From: an uncultured Neglectibacter sp.
GTDB lineage: Bacteria > Bacillota > Clostridia > Oscillospirales > Acutalibacteraceae
DNA: 64,000 bases
Direction: 5' to 3'
Assembly (NCBI GenBank): GCA_937958185.1
Contig: CALFFN010000027.1
Span: forward strand, 49,186-113,185
Numbering within the stretch: the stretch's first letter is position 1; each line of letters starts with the position of its first letter. Shown in pieces: positions 16,665 to 24,539 of this stretch. The notes below the pieces were generated by a model, which did not search any database, was not told the DNA's origin, and saw only the letters and a list, made by a program, of their open reading frames with translations. Both the position numbers and the translations under genes were made by a program.

Positions 16665-17522
16665 TTAATTTTCCCCTTTTTCTTCGTCCGGACAGTACGT
16701 GATCCCAAACTGCTGCAGGACCCACATCGTGGAAAGGACAAGATAGCCAAGCATGTAGGCTGTGCCGTAATGTTCCACGGAAAAATCACCCTGGTAGCCG
16801 TCCGCCTTCAGCCGGGACATGACCTCCCCCAGCCTCACGTCACCCATTCCCACCGGCGAGGGATACAGGCGCTGCCCGTCCACCGTGGGCATGGGAGGGT
16901 TCTCCTCCGTGGGAAGATAGCTGCGGTCCTTCAAATGGACGTGGACGATCCTGTCCTTCAGAATTTCGTACCCGTCCAGCTCGCTCTCCCCGGAAAAGCG
17001 GAAATTCCCTGTGTCAAAGCACCAGGAAAGCCCGGGGCAGCTATCCAGGAACCTGCGCACCCCTTCGATGGTGGAAAAGGGCGCGAGGGCGCTGTCGTAA
17101 TCCTCCATCATCAGGGAGACATCGTACCGCGCCGCCAGGTCCGCCAAACGGTTTACCCCGTCTATCATGCCCCGGAATTGCTTTTCGCGGCTTTCGGCAT
17201 CGTCCCCCTCCCGGAAAAAGCCGGGGATCACCAGCAGCCTTTTCGCCCCCAGGTACCGGGCGGCTTCCAGCGTGGGAAGCGCCTGCTTCTCCACATCGGC
17301 GTCCCGCCCAAAGTCGAAATAGGACGGAATGCTGGAAATGCCCATGCCGCACTGGGCAAGCTCATTGCCCACCTCGTCTTCCCTGCCCAGCAGGTTGTTC
17401 TGGGACACCTCCAGCTTCTCAATGCCTAACACCTTCAGGTTGTCCAAAGCTTCCACCATGGTGAGCTTCTCCTGCCGGGCAACGTCAACCGCGTGGTCAT
17501 AAAAAGAACACAGCCTGTCCAT
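16665..17522 (-). CDS. Sugar phosphate isomerase/epimerase (AP endonuclease 2-like TIM barrel)
   Basis: 285 residues, ATG with AAGGGAGGGG upstream. The fold is the xylose-isomerase-like barrel: ALDNLKVLGIEKLEVSQ at the N-terminus, RLLVIPGFF, SLMMEDYDS with a metal-ligand Glu, WCFDTGNFRF with an Asp, VHVHLKDR with His, and GDFSVEHYG with the last Glu. These are the divalent-metal ligands of this family (IolE/IolI-like). It should isomerise or epimerise a sugar or inositol derivative in the cytoplasm. No sugar operon surrounds it, so the substrate is open. Confidence 0.85.
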   Translation of the reverse strand: MDRLCSFYDHAVDVARQEKLTMVEALDNLKVLGIEKLEVSQNNLLGREDEVGNELAQCGMGISSIPSYFDFGRDADVEKQALPTLEAARYLGAKRLLVIPGFFREGDDAESREKQFRGMIDGVNRLADLAARYDVSLMMEDYDSALAPFSTIEGVRRFLDSCPGLSWCFDTGNFRFSGESELDGYEILKDRIVHVHLKDRSYLPTEENPPMPTVDGQRLYPSPVGMGDVRLGEVMSRLKADGYQGDFSVEHYGTAYMLGYLVLSTMWVLQQFGITYCPDEEKGEN

Positions 17523-17599
17523 ACTGTTCCCCTCCCTTTATTTGGATAAAAACCATTATACGTCACACAACGGGATTTGTAAAGCAGATTTCACGCAAA

Positions 17600-17636
17600 A
17601 AATGGACGGAGCCGACGGCTCCGTCCATTTTTTCAC
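17600..17636 (-). terminator. Strong bidirectional terminator
   Basis: TGGACGGAGCC, GAC, GGCTCCGTCCA with AAAAAA on one side and TTTTTT on the other. It lies 14 bp downstream of the DUF4854 gene on the minus strand. Confidence 0.85.
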
Positions 17637-17649
17637 AATAGCTTTGTAC

Positions 17650-18177
17650 TTATTTCGCGTTGTACTCGTTGGAGAACAGCTCGGTGCCGTCAGCCGCCTT
17701 GCAGATGACCTCCACCACGGGAGCGTCCACATCAACAGCAGCCTTCAGAGAGGAAGCGACGGTCTCAAACTGAGAAGCCATGCCGTCCATAGCGGGCTGC
17801 AGCGCTTCCTTCATGGCATCGGTATCCATATCGCCCATATCATAGACAAAGGTGTAGATGAGCTTGTTGCCCTCGCCGGTGATGTCCAGGCTGGCGCCGG
17901 AGCCTTCCAGGGTCTTCTTCATGGACTCCAGCTGGCTCTGCATGATGTCGGAGTTTACAAAATCCTCCACGGTGGCATATTTGCCGCTGGCGTTCAAGCC
18001 GCCAGCTGCCGCGGAAGAATCCGCCGCGCTGCTGGCAGGAGCAGCAGAGCTGACCGTAGCGGAGGACGTGCTGCCGTCCTTAGCCTTGCCGTCGTTCTTC
18101 GCGCCGCAGGCGCCCAGGGTCAGAACACAGGCTGCCGCCAGTCCGCAGGCGAGCGTACGAATCAAATACTTTTTCAT
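17650..18177 (-). CDS. DUF4854 lipoprotein
   Basis: 175 residues. Signal: MKKYLIRTLACGLAAACVLTLGAC, where LGAC is the lipobox. A Ala/Ser-rich linker (residues 30-60) leads to a small alpha/beta domain containing YATVEDFVNSDIMQSQLESM, the pattern of DUF4854. The protein should be attached to the outer face of the membrane. The biochemical role is unknown. GAGGAACA is a good ribosome site, the promoter below is near consensus and a strong terminator follows, so it forms a single-gene unit. Confidence 0.85.
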   Translation of the reverse strand: MKKYLIRTLACGLAAACVLTLGACGAKNDGKAKDGSTSSATVSSAAPASSAADSSAAAGGLNASGKYATVEDFVNSDIMQSQLESMKKTLEGSGASLDITGEGNKLIYTFVYDMGDMDTDAMKEALQPAMDGMASQFETVASSLKAAVDVDAPVVEVICKAADGTELFSNEYNAK

Positions 18178-18242
18178 TGTTCCTCAAACCTTTCCTGAAA
18201 AGTAAGATATCTTCCCGGCATTCCTGCCGAAAAGCCGTTTTG

Positions 18243-18271
18243 AGTATACCTCTGCCCCATGGAAAAGTCAA
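18243..18271 (-). promoter_or_regulatory. Sigma-A promoter of the DUF4854 gene
   Basis: On the minus strand TTGACT, 17 bp, TATACT, about 65 bp before the start codon. Confidence 0.75.
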
Positions 18272-18367
18272 GGGAATTTCTACTCTTTGTAGCTTCTGGA
18301 CAAAATCTTAACAAAATTTTTCGTTCCGCTGGGAAACTCTCTGAAGCCCTCCCGGCGGAAAATGCCC

Positions 18368-18398
18368 TTGACTTCACCCCCACTTTAAGTTATATACT
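18368..18398 (+). promoter_or_regulatory. Sigma-A promoter of the aldo/keto reductase gene
   Basis: TTGACT, 17 bp, TATATA, with TATACT two bases further. It lies 83 bp before the gene. Confidence 0.65.
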
Positions 18399-18480
18399 AT
18401 GTTACAGTGATAGCAGCGCCATACGCTGCTGCGGAACGGTCAGCGCGCTATGAAAAAACAGCACGGAAAGGATGAAGCTC

Positions 18481-19509
18481 ATGCAAACAGTCACTTTGGG
18501 AAGAACCAACATCACCGTGGGCAAGAACGCCTTTGGCTGCCTGCCCATTCAGCGGGTCAGCCCTGATTACGCCGGGAAGCTGCTGCGCCGGGCATTCGAC
18601 GCTGGAGTGCGCTTTTTCGACACTGCCAGAGCCTACAGCGACAGCGAGGAAAAGATCGGGCTGGCGCTCTCCGGCGTGCGAGACCAGATCTTTCTCGCCA
18701 CCAAGACCATGTCCACCACCGTGGAGGGCTTCTGGGAGCAGCTTCACACCAGCCTGCGCCTGCTGAAAACCGATTACATTGACATTTACCAGTTCCACAA
18801 CCCCTCCTTCTGCCCCAAGCCGGGGGACGGCAGCGGGCTGTATGAAGCCATGCAGGAGGCAAAGGCGCAGGGAAAGATACGCTTTATCGGGCTGACGAAC
18901 CACCGGCTGAACGTGGCGGAGGAGGCGGTGCGCAGCGGGCTGTACGACACCCTGCAGTTCCCGTTCTGCTACCTTGCCACGGACAAGGACATCGCCCTTG
19001 TGAACCTCTGCAGGGAAAACAACGTGGGCTTTATCTCCATGAAGGGGCTTTCCGGCGGGCTTATCACCAATTCCGCCGCCGCTTACGCCTGGCAGGCGCA
19101 GTTTGACAATACCCTGCCCATCTGGGGCGTTCAGAAGGAGGAGGAGCTGGAGGAATTTTTGAGCTATATGGACAATCCTCCCACCATGGACGACCCGGAG
19201 ATCAAGGCGGTCATCGACCACGACCGGGAGGAGCTGATCGGCAATTTCTGCCGTGCCTGCGGCTACTGTATGCCCTGCCCGGCGGGCATCGTCATCAACC
19301 AGTGCGCCCGCATGAGCCAGCTCATCCGCCGCAGCCCCTCCGACAACTGGCTGACCCCGGAAAGCCAGAAAATGATGATGAAAATTGAGGACTGCCTGCA
19401 CTGCAACCAGTGCAAGAAAAAGTGCCCTTACGGCTTGGACACCCCCACCCTGCTCCAGCAGAATCTGGAGGACTACAAGAACATTTTGTCCGGCAAGGTG
19501 AAGCTGTAA
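18481..19509 (+). CDS. Aldo/keto reductase with C-terminal 4Fe-4S cluster sites
   Basis: 342 residues. An upstream in-frame ATG (18472) sits directly on the AAAGG ribosome site, so MQTVTLGRT at 18481 is chosen. The barrel shows AFDAGVRFFDTARAYSDSE (catalytic Asp and Tyr), TDYIDIYQFHNP (catalytic-region His), GKIRFIGLTNH and the Lys in FLATKT. The tail has two Cys groups, CRACGYCMPCPAGI and CLHCNQCKKKCPYGLDTP, typical of the ferredoxin-like subgroup of AKRs in anaerobes. It probably moves electrons between NAD(P)H or ferredoxin and a carbonyl substrate; the substrate is not known. Confidence 0.9.
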   Translation: MQTVTLGRTNITVGKNAFGCLPIQRVSPDYAGKLLRRAFDAGVRFFDTARAYSDSEEKIGLALSGVRDQIFLATKTMSTTVEGFWEQLHTSLRLLKTDYIDIYQFHNPSFCPKPGDGSGLYEAMQEAKAQGKIRFIGLTNHRLNVAEEAVRSGLYDTLQFPFCYLATDKDIALVNLCRENNVGFISMKGLSGGLITNSAAAYAWQAQFDNTLPIWGVQKEEELEEFLSYMDNPPTMDDPEIKAVIDHDREELIGNFCRACGYCMPCPAGIVINQCARMSQLIRRSPSDNWLTPESQKMMMKIEDCLHCNQCKKKCPYGLDTPTLLQQNLEDYKNILSGKVKL

Positions 19510-19548
19510 TTAGAAATTAGTAATTAGTAATTAGCAATTAGCAATTGA
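19510..19548. repeat. Short AT-rich tandem repeat (7-bp unit TTAGYAA)
   Basis: Five or so imperfect copies of TTAGYAA directly after the stop of the reductase gene. This is a low-complexity repeat with no evident function. Confidence 0.6.
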
Positions 19549-19553
19549 CAGTT

Positions 19554-19588
19554 AAAAAAGGAAGCGCAAAGCGCTTCCTTTTTTTCTT
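19554..19588. terminator. Bidirectional terminator
   Basis: AAAAAAGGAAGCGC, AAA, GCGCTTCCTTTTTTT. It separates the convergent reductase and methyltransferase genes and can serve both. Confidence 0.85.
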
Positions 19589-19593
19589 TTCTA

Positions 19594-20625
19594 TCAGCTG
19601 ACAACTAATTTCTCGAAAGCGTACAATCCGGTTTTTTTGCCGGAAACCAGAATATGGTATTCCTTTTGCAGGGAGAGACCGGGCAGCCCCTGTAAGGCGG
19701 CGGAAAGCTCCTCCCCCCTGGCGGTGAGAAACACCAGCCTGCCGCCGGGCTTCAGGACGGTAAAAATCTGCCCCAGCGCCCGCCGGTAAAATTCGTCCAG
19801 CGCCATGCCCACGTCCTGAAAGAGCCCCCAGGGAGGGTCGGTGATGACGGCGTCCACGCTTTCCGGGGGCAGGAGCTTTCCCAGCTCCAGCGCGTCCCGG
19901 CGCTCCACAACAATATTCGGGTTTTTCCGGGGCAGCTTTTCCCGGGCGCGTACAAGGGGCTTTGGGTCGTTATCGAAGGCATAGAGCCTGGCAAAGGGGA
20001 ACCGCTTACTGCGCTGGACGGGGATCGCCCCATAGCCGCAGAAAGGGTCCACCACCACGTCGGTATATTTTGGGGCGGTGAGCCAGCACATCATGTAGGC
20101 AAGCTCCGGGTGGAGCTCGCCGGGGTCCAGCAGCTTGTCATACGCCGTGTGCCTGGAAAGGCGCTTTAGAAAATATGCCGTTCCCTCGCTGCGGGACAGC
20201 ACCCAAAATTCCGTGTCAGGGCGGCTCCTGTCCAGCCGCAGCCCCGTCTTTTTATTCAGCCGCTGTTCCAGCCTGCCCCGCAGGGAAGCGTCCACGGAGA
20301 CCAGCTGGTTCTGCCGGGAAGTCACCAGCCGGAAGGTGCGTATCTTCGAGGAAGAATTTTTGATATCCGCCCACGCCGCTTCCTCCGCAAGCAGCGTTTT
20401 GAGGTAAGCATTCAGACTGCCGGCGCCGGGCAGGCTCCCCCGGTGGACGACCTGGAACAGGTTATTACAGCAGAAAAGGTTCAAATCGCTGTAGGGCGTG
20501 GCGGTTTCAAACTCCACCGCGCCGTCCAGCAGGGAAAGGATACGGCAGTCCTGCAATCTCTGTTCCAGCATGGCTTCCACGATCTCCCCCGTGCCGGAAA
20601 TAAATGTCCCGAAAAAATGATTCAT
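19594..20625 (-). CDS. SAM-dependent RNA methyltransferase (TrmG10/RlmL-like fold)
   Basis: 343 residues from the ATG at 20623-20625 (GGGGGGAAAAGGG upstream). The open frame continues upstream only through a repeat. Rossmann-type SAM motifs: VVDPFCGYGAIPVQ (motif I), YAFDNDPKPL (motif II), ERRDALELG (III) and AVITDPPWG (IV). The Asp-Pro-Pro-Trp motif is that of N-methyltransferases of the tRNA guanine-N2 / rRNA type. The N-terminal 150 residues may be a diverged RNA-binding part. The precise base target is unknown. Confidence 0.82.
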   Translation of the reverse strand: MNHFFGTFISGTGEIVEAMLEQRLQDCRILSLLDGAVEFETATPYSDLNLFCCNNLFQVVHRGSLPGAGSLNAYLKTLLAEEAAWADIKNSSSKIRTFRLVTSRQNQLVSVDASLRGRLEQRLNKKTGLRLDRSRPDTEFWVLSRSEGTAYFLKRLSRHTAYDKLLDPGELHPELAYMMCWLTAPKYTDVVVDPFCGYGAIPVQRSKRFPFARLYAFDNDPKPLVRAREKLPRKNPNIVVERRDALELGKLLPPESVDAVITDPPWGLFQDVGMALDEFYRRALGQIFTVLKPGGRLVFLTARGEELSAALQGLPGLSLQKEYHILVSGKKTGLYAFEKLVVS

Positions 20626-20640
20626 GCCCTTTTCCCCCCA

Positions 20641-20748
20641 CCTGCGGTGAGCGCTCGTGCAGCGTCTCTGCACAGATTGCGAGCAAATCCACCCGACCGC
20701 AGCTTTTCCTTTTCTAGCATCTAGAATCCAGAATCCAGCGTCTATTAT
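20641..20748 (-). repeat. Interspersed intergenic repeat, copy B
   Basis: Homologous to copy A at 1118-1226 along its whole length with scattered substitutions. As with copy A, it lies just upstream of a minus-strand gene and extends that gene's open frame artificially. Confidence 0.75.
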
Positions 20749-20786
20749 ATCATCGTTTCCCAAAAGCGCAAGGCAAAAAACAGGGG

Positions 20787-20815
20787 TTGGATTCCTTGTC
20801 CCTCTGTGCTACAAT
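20787..20815 (+). promoter_or_regulatory. Sigma-A promoter of the PFK gene
   Basis: TTGGAT, 17 bp, TACAAT, 36 bp upstream of the start codon. Confidence 0.6.
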
Positions 20816-20851
20816 AGAAGCGGATAAATTGATTCGGGAATTGAGGGGACA

Positions 20852-22060
20852 ATGGGTATGACGGGGAATATGCTGATCGCGCAGTCCGGGGGACCGACCG
20901 CCGCCATCAACGCTTCGCTGGCAGGGGCGGTGAAATTTGCCGCCGGGCGGCAGGAGATTCGGGAAATCTATGGCGCAAAAAACGGCGTGGAGGGCATTTT
21001 GCAGGAACATTTTGTAGACCTGCTCCCTCTGCTGCAAACGGAAGACGACTACCTGCGGCTGGCAAGGACCCCCGCCATGGCGCTGGGCTCCTGCCGGAAA
21101 CGGCTGTCGGAGCAGCCGGACGCGGATTATGAAAGGCTGCGGGAAATCTTTCACCGCTGGGATATCCGAACCTTTTTTTACATCGGCGGCAACGATTCCA
21201 TGGACGCCGTAAAGAAGCTTTCCGCCTACTTTTCCGGGCTTCAGGAGGATATCCGGGTGGTGGGCATTCCCAAGACCATTGACAACGACATCGCCTGCAC
21301 CGACCACACCCCGGGCTTTGGCTCGGCGGCAAGATACATTGCCGCCACCATGGCGGAAATTTTCTGCGACAGCGAGATTTACACCCCTGATTCCCTGACG
21401 CTGGTGGAGATCATGGGGCGCAACGCCGGGTGGCTCACCGCCGCCGCCGCGCTGGCGCGGAGACCGGGCTGTGAAGCCCCCCACATCATCTGCATGCCGG
21501 AGGTGCCCTTTGACGAGGAAACCTTCCTCCGCCGTGTCAGGGAACTGCAGGCGGAAAAAAAGCATTTGATCATCGCCGTTTCCGAGGGCATTCGCTACAA
21601 AGACGGCACCTATGTCGCCGCCCAGAGCAAGCTGGACGCCTTTGGGCACCGGCAGCTTTCCGGCGCAGCCCATTCGCTGGGTCATCTGCTGCTGGAGAAG
21701 ATCGGCTGCAAGGTGCGCCCCATCGAGCTGAATGTTTTGCAGCGCTGCGCGGCTCATCTCAGCTCGGAAACGGATTTGACAGAAGCCGCCCAGATCGGCG
21801 CGGAAGCCGTTTCCCTGGCGCTGGCGGGCAAAACGGGCGTCATGGCGACCCTTGTCCGGGAATCCAACGTGCCGTACACGATCCGCTACGGCTGTACCGA
21901 TGTGGGCAATGTGGCGAACGTGGAAAAAACGGTGCCCCTGTCCTGGATCGACGCGGAAAATATGGACATTCGGCAGGAACTGATAGAGTACCTGACCCCC
22001 CTGATCCAGAACCCCTCCGACGCAGTGCCGGGTCTGCCGGATTATTTTCAAATCCCGTGA
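20852..22060 (+). CDS. pfp: PPi-type 6-phosphofructokinase
   Basis: 402 residues, ATG preceded by GAGGGG. It interconverts fructose-6-phosphate and fructose-1,6-bisphosphate in glycolysis. The phosphoryl-donor site reads GGNDSMD and the catalytic loop PKTIDND. The Asp after GGN and the Lys in PKTIDND are the residues that mark pyrophosphate-dependent enzymes instead of ATP-dependent ones. MGRNAGW and SEGIRY are further family blocks. Use of PPi saves ATP in anaerobes and makes the step reversible. It is followed closely by a GNAT gene. Confidence 0.9.
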   Translation: MGMTGNMLIAQSGGPTAAINASLAGAVKFAAGRQEIREIYGAKNGVEGILQEHFVDLLPLLQTEDDYLRLARTPAMALGSCRKRLSEQPDADYERLREIFHRWDIRTFFYIGGNDSMDAVKKLSAYFSGLQEDIRVVGIPKTIDNDIACTDHTPGFGSAARYIAATMAEIFCDSEIYTPDSLTLVEIMGRNAGWLTAAAALARRPGCEAPHIICMPEVPFDEETFLRRVRELQAEKKHLIIAVSEGIRYKDGTYVAAQSKLDAFGHRQLSGAAHSLGHLLLEKIGCKVRPIELNVLQRCAAHLSSETDLTEAAQIGAEAVSLALAGKTGVMATLVRESNVPYTIRYGCTDVGNVANVEKTVPLSWIDAENMDIRQELIEYLTPLIQNPSDAVPGLPDYFQIP

Positions 22061-22107
22061 AGCGCTTTTTTGTGGAATGCCGGATCGACTTTGGAGGAAA
22101 TGGGAGA

Positions 22108-22551
22108 ATGGAAATGGTAACGCTCAGGGAAATCAATCAGGATAATCTGGAAGACGTTTTGCGGCTCAGCGTTTCGGAGCAACAAAGGGCTTTTGTTTCT
22201 TCTCCCGCCCATTCGCTGGCGCAGGCGTGGGTCTATCAGAAAACCGCGTTCCCTTTTGCGATCTACGCGGACCAGACCCCTGTGGGCTTTCTGATGCTCG
22301 GTTATTACGAGCCGAGAAAACAGTATACCCTGTGGAAGTTTCTGATAGACCAATCCTATCAAAACAGGGGATATGGAAAAAAGGCGCTGCTGCTCGCAAT
22401 AAAATATCTTGCGGAAACCTTCCGTGCCGGGGAAATATATACCGGCGTCCTTTTGGGGAACGAGGTCGCAAAGCGCCTTTACGCGTCTGTCGGCTTTGTG
22501 GAAACCGGGCTGGTCGAGAACAATATGCTGGAAATGAAATACACCTGCTGA
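22108..22551 (+). CDS. GNAT acetyltransferase, BltD/PaiA-like (spermidine/diamine type)
   Basis: About 147 residues from the ATG at 22108; a second ATG at 22114 has the better-spaced GGGAGA, and an in-frame GTG at 22057 overlaps the PFK stop, so the start is uncertain. LSVSEQQRAFVSSPAHSLAQA and FPFAIYADQTPVGFLMLGYY resemble the polyamine acetyltransferases of Bacillus (BltD), and FLIDQSYQNRGYGKKAL is motif A. It probably acetylates a polyamine or other small amine. Cytoplasmic. Confidence 0.82.
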   Translation: MEMVTLREINQDNLEDVLRLSVSEQQRAFVSSPAHSLAQAWVYQKTAFPFAIYADQTPVGFLMLGYYEPRKQYTLWKFLIDQSYQNRGYGKKALLLAIKYLAETFRAGEIYTGVLLGNEVAKRLYASVGFVETGLVENNMLEMKYTC

Positions 22552-22624
22552 TTTTCACAGCTTGAAAAGCACAGGAGCTTATAAAAATACCGCCCATCGG
22601 GACAGGAAACAATGAGAGGGTTTT

Positions 22625-24280
22625 ATGGAACAATTGCTTCAAAAACGGGAAAATAACACAGAACAGCCCGGGGGGCTGTTTTCCGGCAAAGTATTCTTTG
22701 TGCTCAGCGTACTGCTGGGCGGGCTGCTGGCGCTGTTTTTCACGCCCATGCTGATTTTCTGCTTCACCGACGCCGGCGAGCTGCTGCCGCTTGTGCTCTT
22801 TTTCCTGCCGGCAGCCGCCTTTTTCCTCTGGTGCTTCTCCAAGGGGATCGACAGCATATCCCTTTCCAGACGCGGCAAAATCATTCTGGGCGTTTGCGTG
22901 GGGCTGTTCCTGATGGCTGCCCAGCTGCGGCTGGCAAAGGCGATCTACGGCAAGATCGACTATGATTTTAACTCCGTCTACTTCGCCGGACAGAGCATGG
23001 CGCAAACCGGCTCGCTGGGAGAAAATCCCGAATATTTCGCCCAGTTTCCCAACAATCTGCTGCTGGTGTTCGTCTTTGCCTTTCTGTTCAAGGCAGCCTG
23101 GTTCCTGGGAATTTCCAACCTGATGGCGGTGCTTACCGGGTGCAGCCTTCTCTTGGTGGACTTGTCCATTGTGCTTGCCTGCCTCTGCGCCAAAAAGGTG
23201 ATGGGGAACAAGGCGGCGCTGATGGTCTTCGTACTGAGCCTGCCCCTTGCCGTGCTGCATTACGGCATCGTATGCCCCTATTCCGACACCTTCGGCATGG
23301 TTTTTCCCATGCTGCTGCTGTTTTTGTATCTGTATCTGCCGAAAAAAACATCGTCTGCCTGTGCCATCACCGCTCTGATGGGCATTTTGGCGGCTGTCGG
23401 CTACAAAATAAAGCCCCAGACCGTTATCGTGGTGATCGCCATTGCGCTGACAGAGCTGTTCTATCACAAAATTGACAAAAAGCGCCTGCTGCACATGGCG
23501 CAGCGCGCCGGGTGCTTTCTGCTGGCTTTGGTCCTCTGCACGGCGGGCATGAATTTCTGTGCCCGGAAGCTGACGGCGGGCTCTATTACCGACGAAATGC
23601 GGGAATCCATGCAAACGCCGCCTACCCACTATCTCATGATGGGGCTGAACCTGGACACCGGCGGCTTTTGGAGCGGGGAGGACTACGCCGCCACCGGCAG
23701 CCTGAAAACACAAAAGGAAAAAGTCGCCTACAATCTCAAGGTCAGCGGCGAAAGGCTGCAAGCCATGGGCATAGTGGGCTACGGCAGGTTCCTTCTCCAA
23801 AAGGGACGGAGAATTTTCCACAGCGCCTATATGGATATGTGGGTCAGGTCGCCGTATTTGAACACCGACCCCCTGAGCGTTGCCCTGCAGGACACTTTCA
23901 GCCAGTCCAGCGCCGCCCAGGCGGACAATTTTGGGAGCGGCTTTAGGGTCTACCTGCAATTTTTGCAGGCTCTCTGGATCATTCTGCTGGCGCTTTGGGT
24001 GCTGCCCCTGTTCTTCTGCCGCGACAGCTATCGGGACAAATTTGCCGCCATCCTGCGCTTGACCATTATGGGGCTGACCGCGTTTCAGCTCCTGTTTGAG
24101 GGCGGCGCCCGCTACCGCTTCCATCAAACCCCTGTTTTTATTCTCCTCGCGGTTTACGGAATGTGCCATCTGCCCCAGGGTCTGCGTGAAACAAAAATCT
24201 CCCTGCAAAAGCGGTTCGGGAAAAAGGCGGACAGAAAAGCCGCGGAAGCAGAACCGTTAGAAATTGCAGAAGAAAAATGA
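22625..24280 (+). CDS. Polytopic membrane protein, GT-C-type glycosyltransferase candidate
   Basis: 551 residues with about 11-12 membrane helices. The first large loop contains IDYDFNSVYFAGQSM; an acidic motif in this loop is where GT-C enzymes (PMT/ArnT-like, using polyprenyl-phosphate sugars) place their catalytic Asp. Near the C-terminus EGGARYRFHQTPVFILLAVYG resembles the ARYRxxxxP motif seen in many Firmicutes cell-envelope glycosyltransferases. A charged C-terminal tail is cytoplasmic. GAGAGGG precedes the ATG. The sugar and acceptor are unknown, and the GT-C call is an inference. Confidence 0.7.
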   Translation: MEQLLQKRENNTEQPGGLFSGKVFFVLSVLLGGLLALFFTPMLIFCFTDAGELLPLVLFFLPAAAFFLWCFSKGIDSISLSRRGKIILGVCVGLFLMAAQLRLAKAIYGKIDYDFNSVYFAGQSMAQTGSLGENPEYFAQFPNNLLLVFVFAFLFKAAWFLGISNLMAVLTGCSLLLVDLSIVLACLCAKKVMGNKAALMVFVLSLPLAVLHYGIVCPYSDTFGMVFPMLLLFLYLYLPKKTSSACAITALMGILAAVGYKIKPQTVIVVIAIALTELFYHKIDKKRLLHMAQRAGCFLLALVLCTAGMNFCARKLTAGSITDEMRESMQTPPTHYLMMGLNLDTGGFWSGEDYAATGSLKTQKEKVAYNLKVSGERLQAMGIVGYGRFLLQKGRRIFHSAYMDMWVRSPYLNTDPLSVALQDTFSQSSAAQADNFGSGFRVYLQFLQALWIILLALWVLPLFFCRDSYRDKFAAILRLTIMGLTAFQLLFEGGARYRFHQTPVFILLAVYGMCHLPQGLRETKISLQKRFGKKADRKAAEAEPLEIAEEK

Positions 24281-24294
24281 TATCCGCAAAAATC

Positions 24295-24329
24295 AGCAGC
24301 ACCTGCCAAAGACAGGTGCTGCTTTTTTA
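24295..24329 (+). terminator. rho-independent terminator
   Basis: AGCAGCACCTG, 7-nt loop, CAGGTGCTGCT, then TTTTTT; ends the membrane-protein gene. Confidence 0.85.
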
Positions 24330-24377
24330 TTTCGCGCAACGGAACAGCTTGCATAGGAAAATACGATCGGATCGGCG

Positions 24378-24539
24378 TCAGCTCTTTTTCTGCCCTGCGC
24401 CCTCATATTTCCGCTTTGTCGCCAGCCCCCCGCGAATATGCCTCTGCGCCTTGTTCACCGCCAGCACGTTCTTTACGTCCCGGTACAGGCTGTTGTCAAT
24501 ATACTTGAGCCGCTGTGATACATCTTTATGTACGGTCAT
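24378..24539 (-). pseudogene. spoIIID: spoIIID, 3' part (separated from its 5' part by a 20.4-kb element)
   Basis: Read from an accidental ATG at 24537-24539 the frame gives MTVHKDVSQRLKYIDNSL..., ending in RHIRGGLATKRKYEGAGQ and TGA at 24378-24380. From HKD onward this is the second half of SpoIIID: the strongly conserved VHKD junction and the basic C-terminal block R-H-x-R-G-G-x-A-T-K-x-K-Y. The first half lies at 44912-45067 on the same strand. SpoIIID is the mother-cell DNA-binding regulator that acts between sigma-E and sigma-K in sporulation. In this state no intact protein can be made. The recombinase gene overlaps this part by 14 bases, across the junction repeat. Confidence 0.92.

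Noticed and set aside
22166..24208. Minus-strand open frame of 680 codons
   Set aside because: Antisense of the membrane protein gene at 22625; Gln/His-rich shadow sequence.
24378..24539. The 53-codon frame as an independent gene of the element
   Set aside because: It lies outside the core repeat, has no ribosome site of its own (its ATG is in the recombinase 3' end) and matches the second half of SpoIIID from the junction on.
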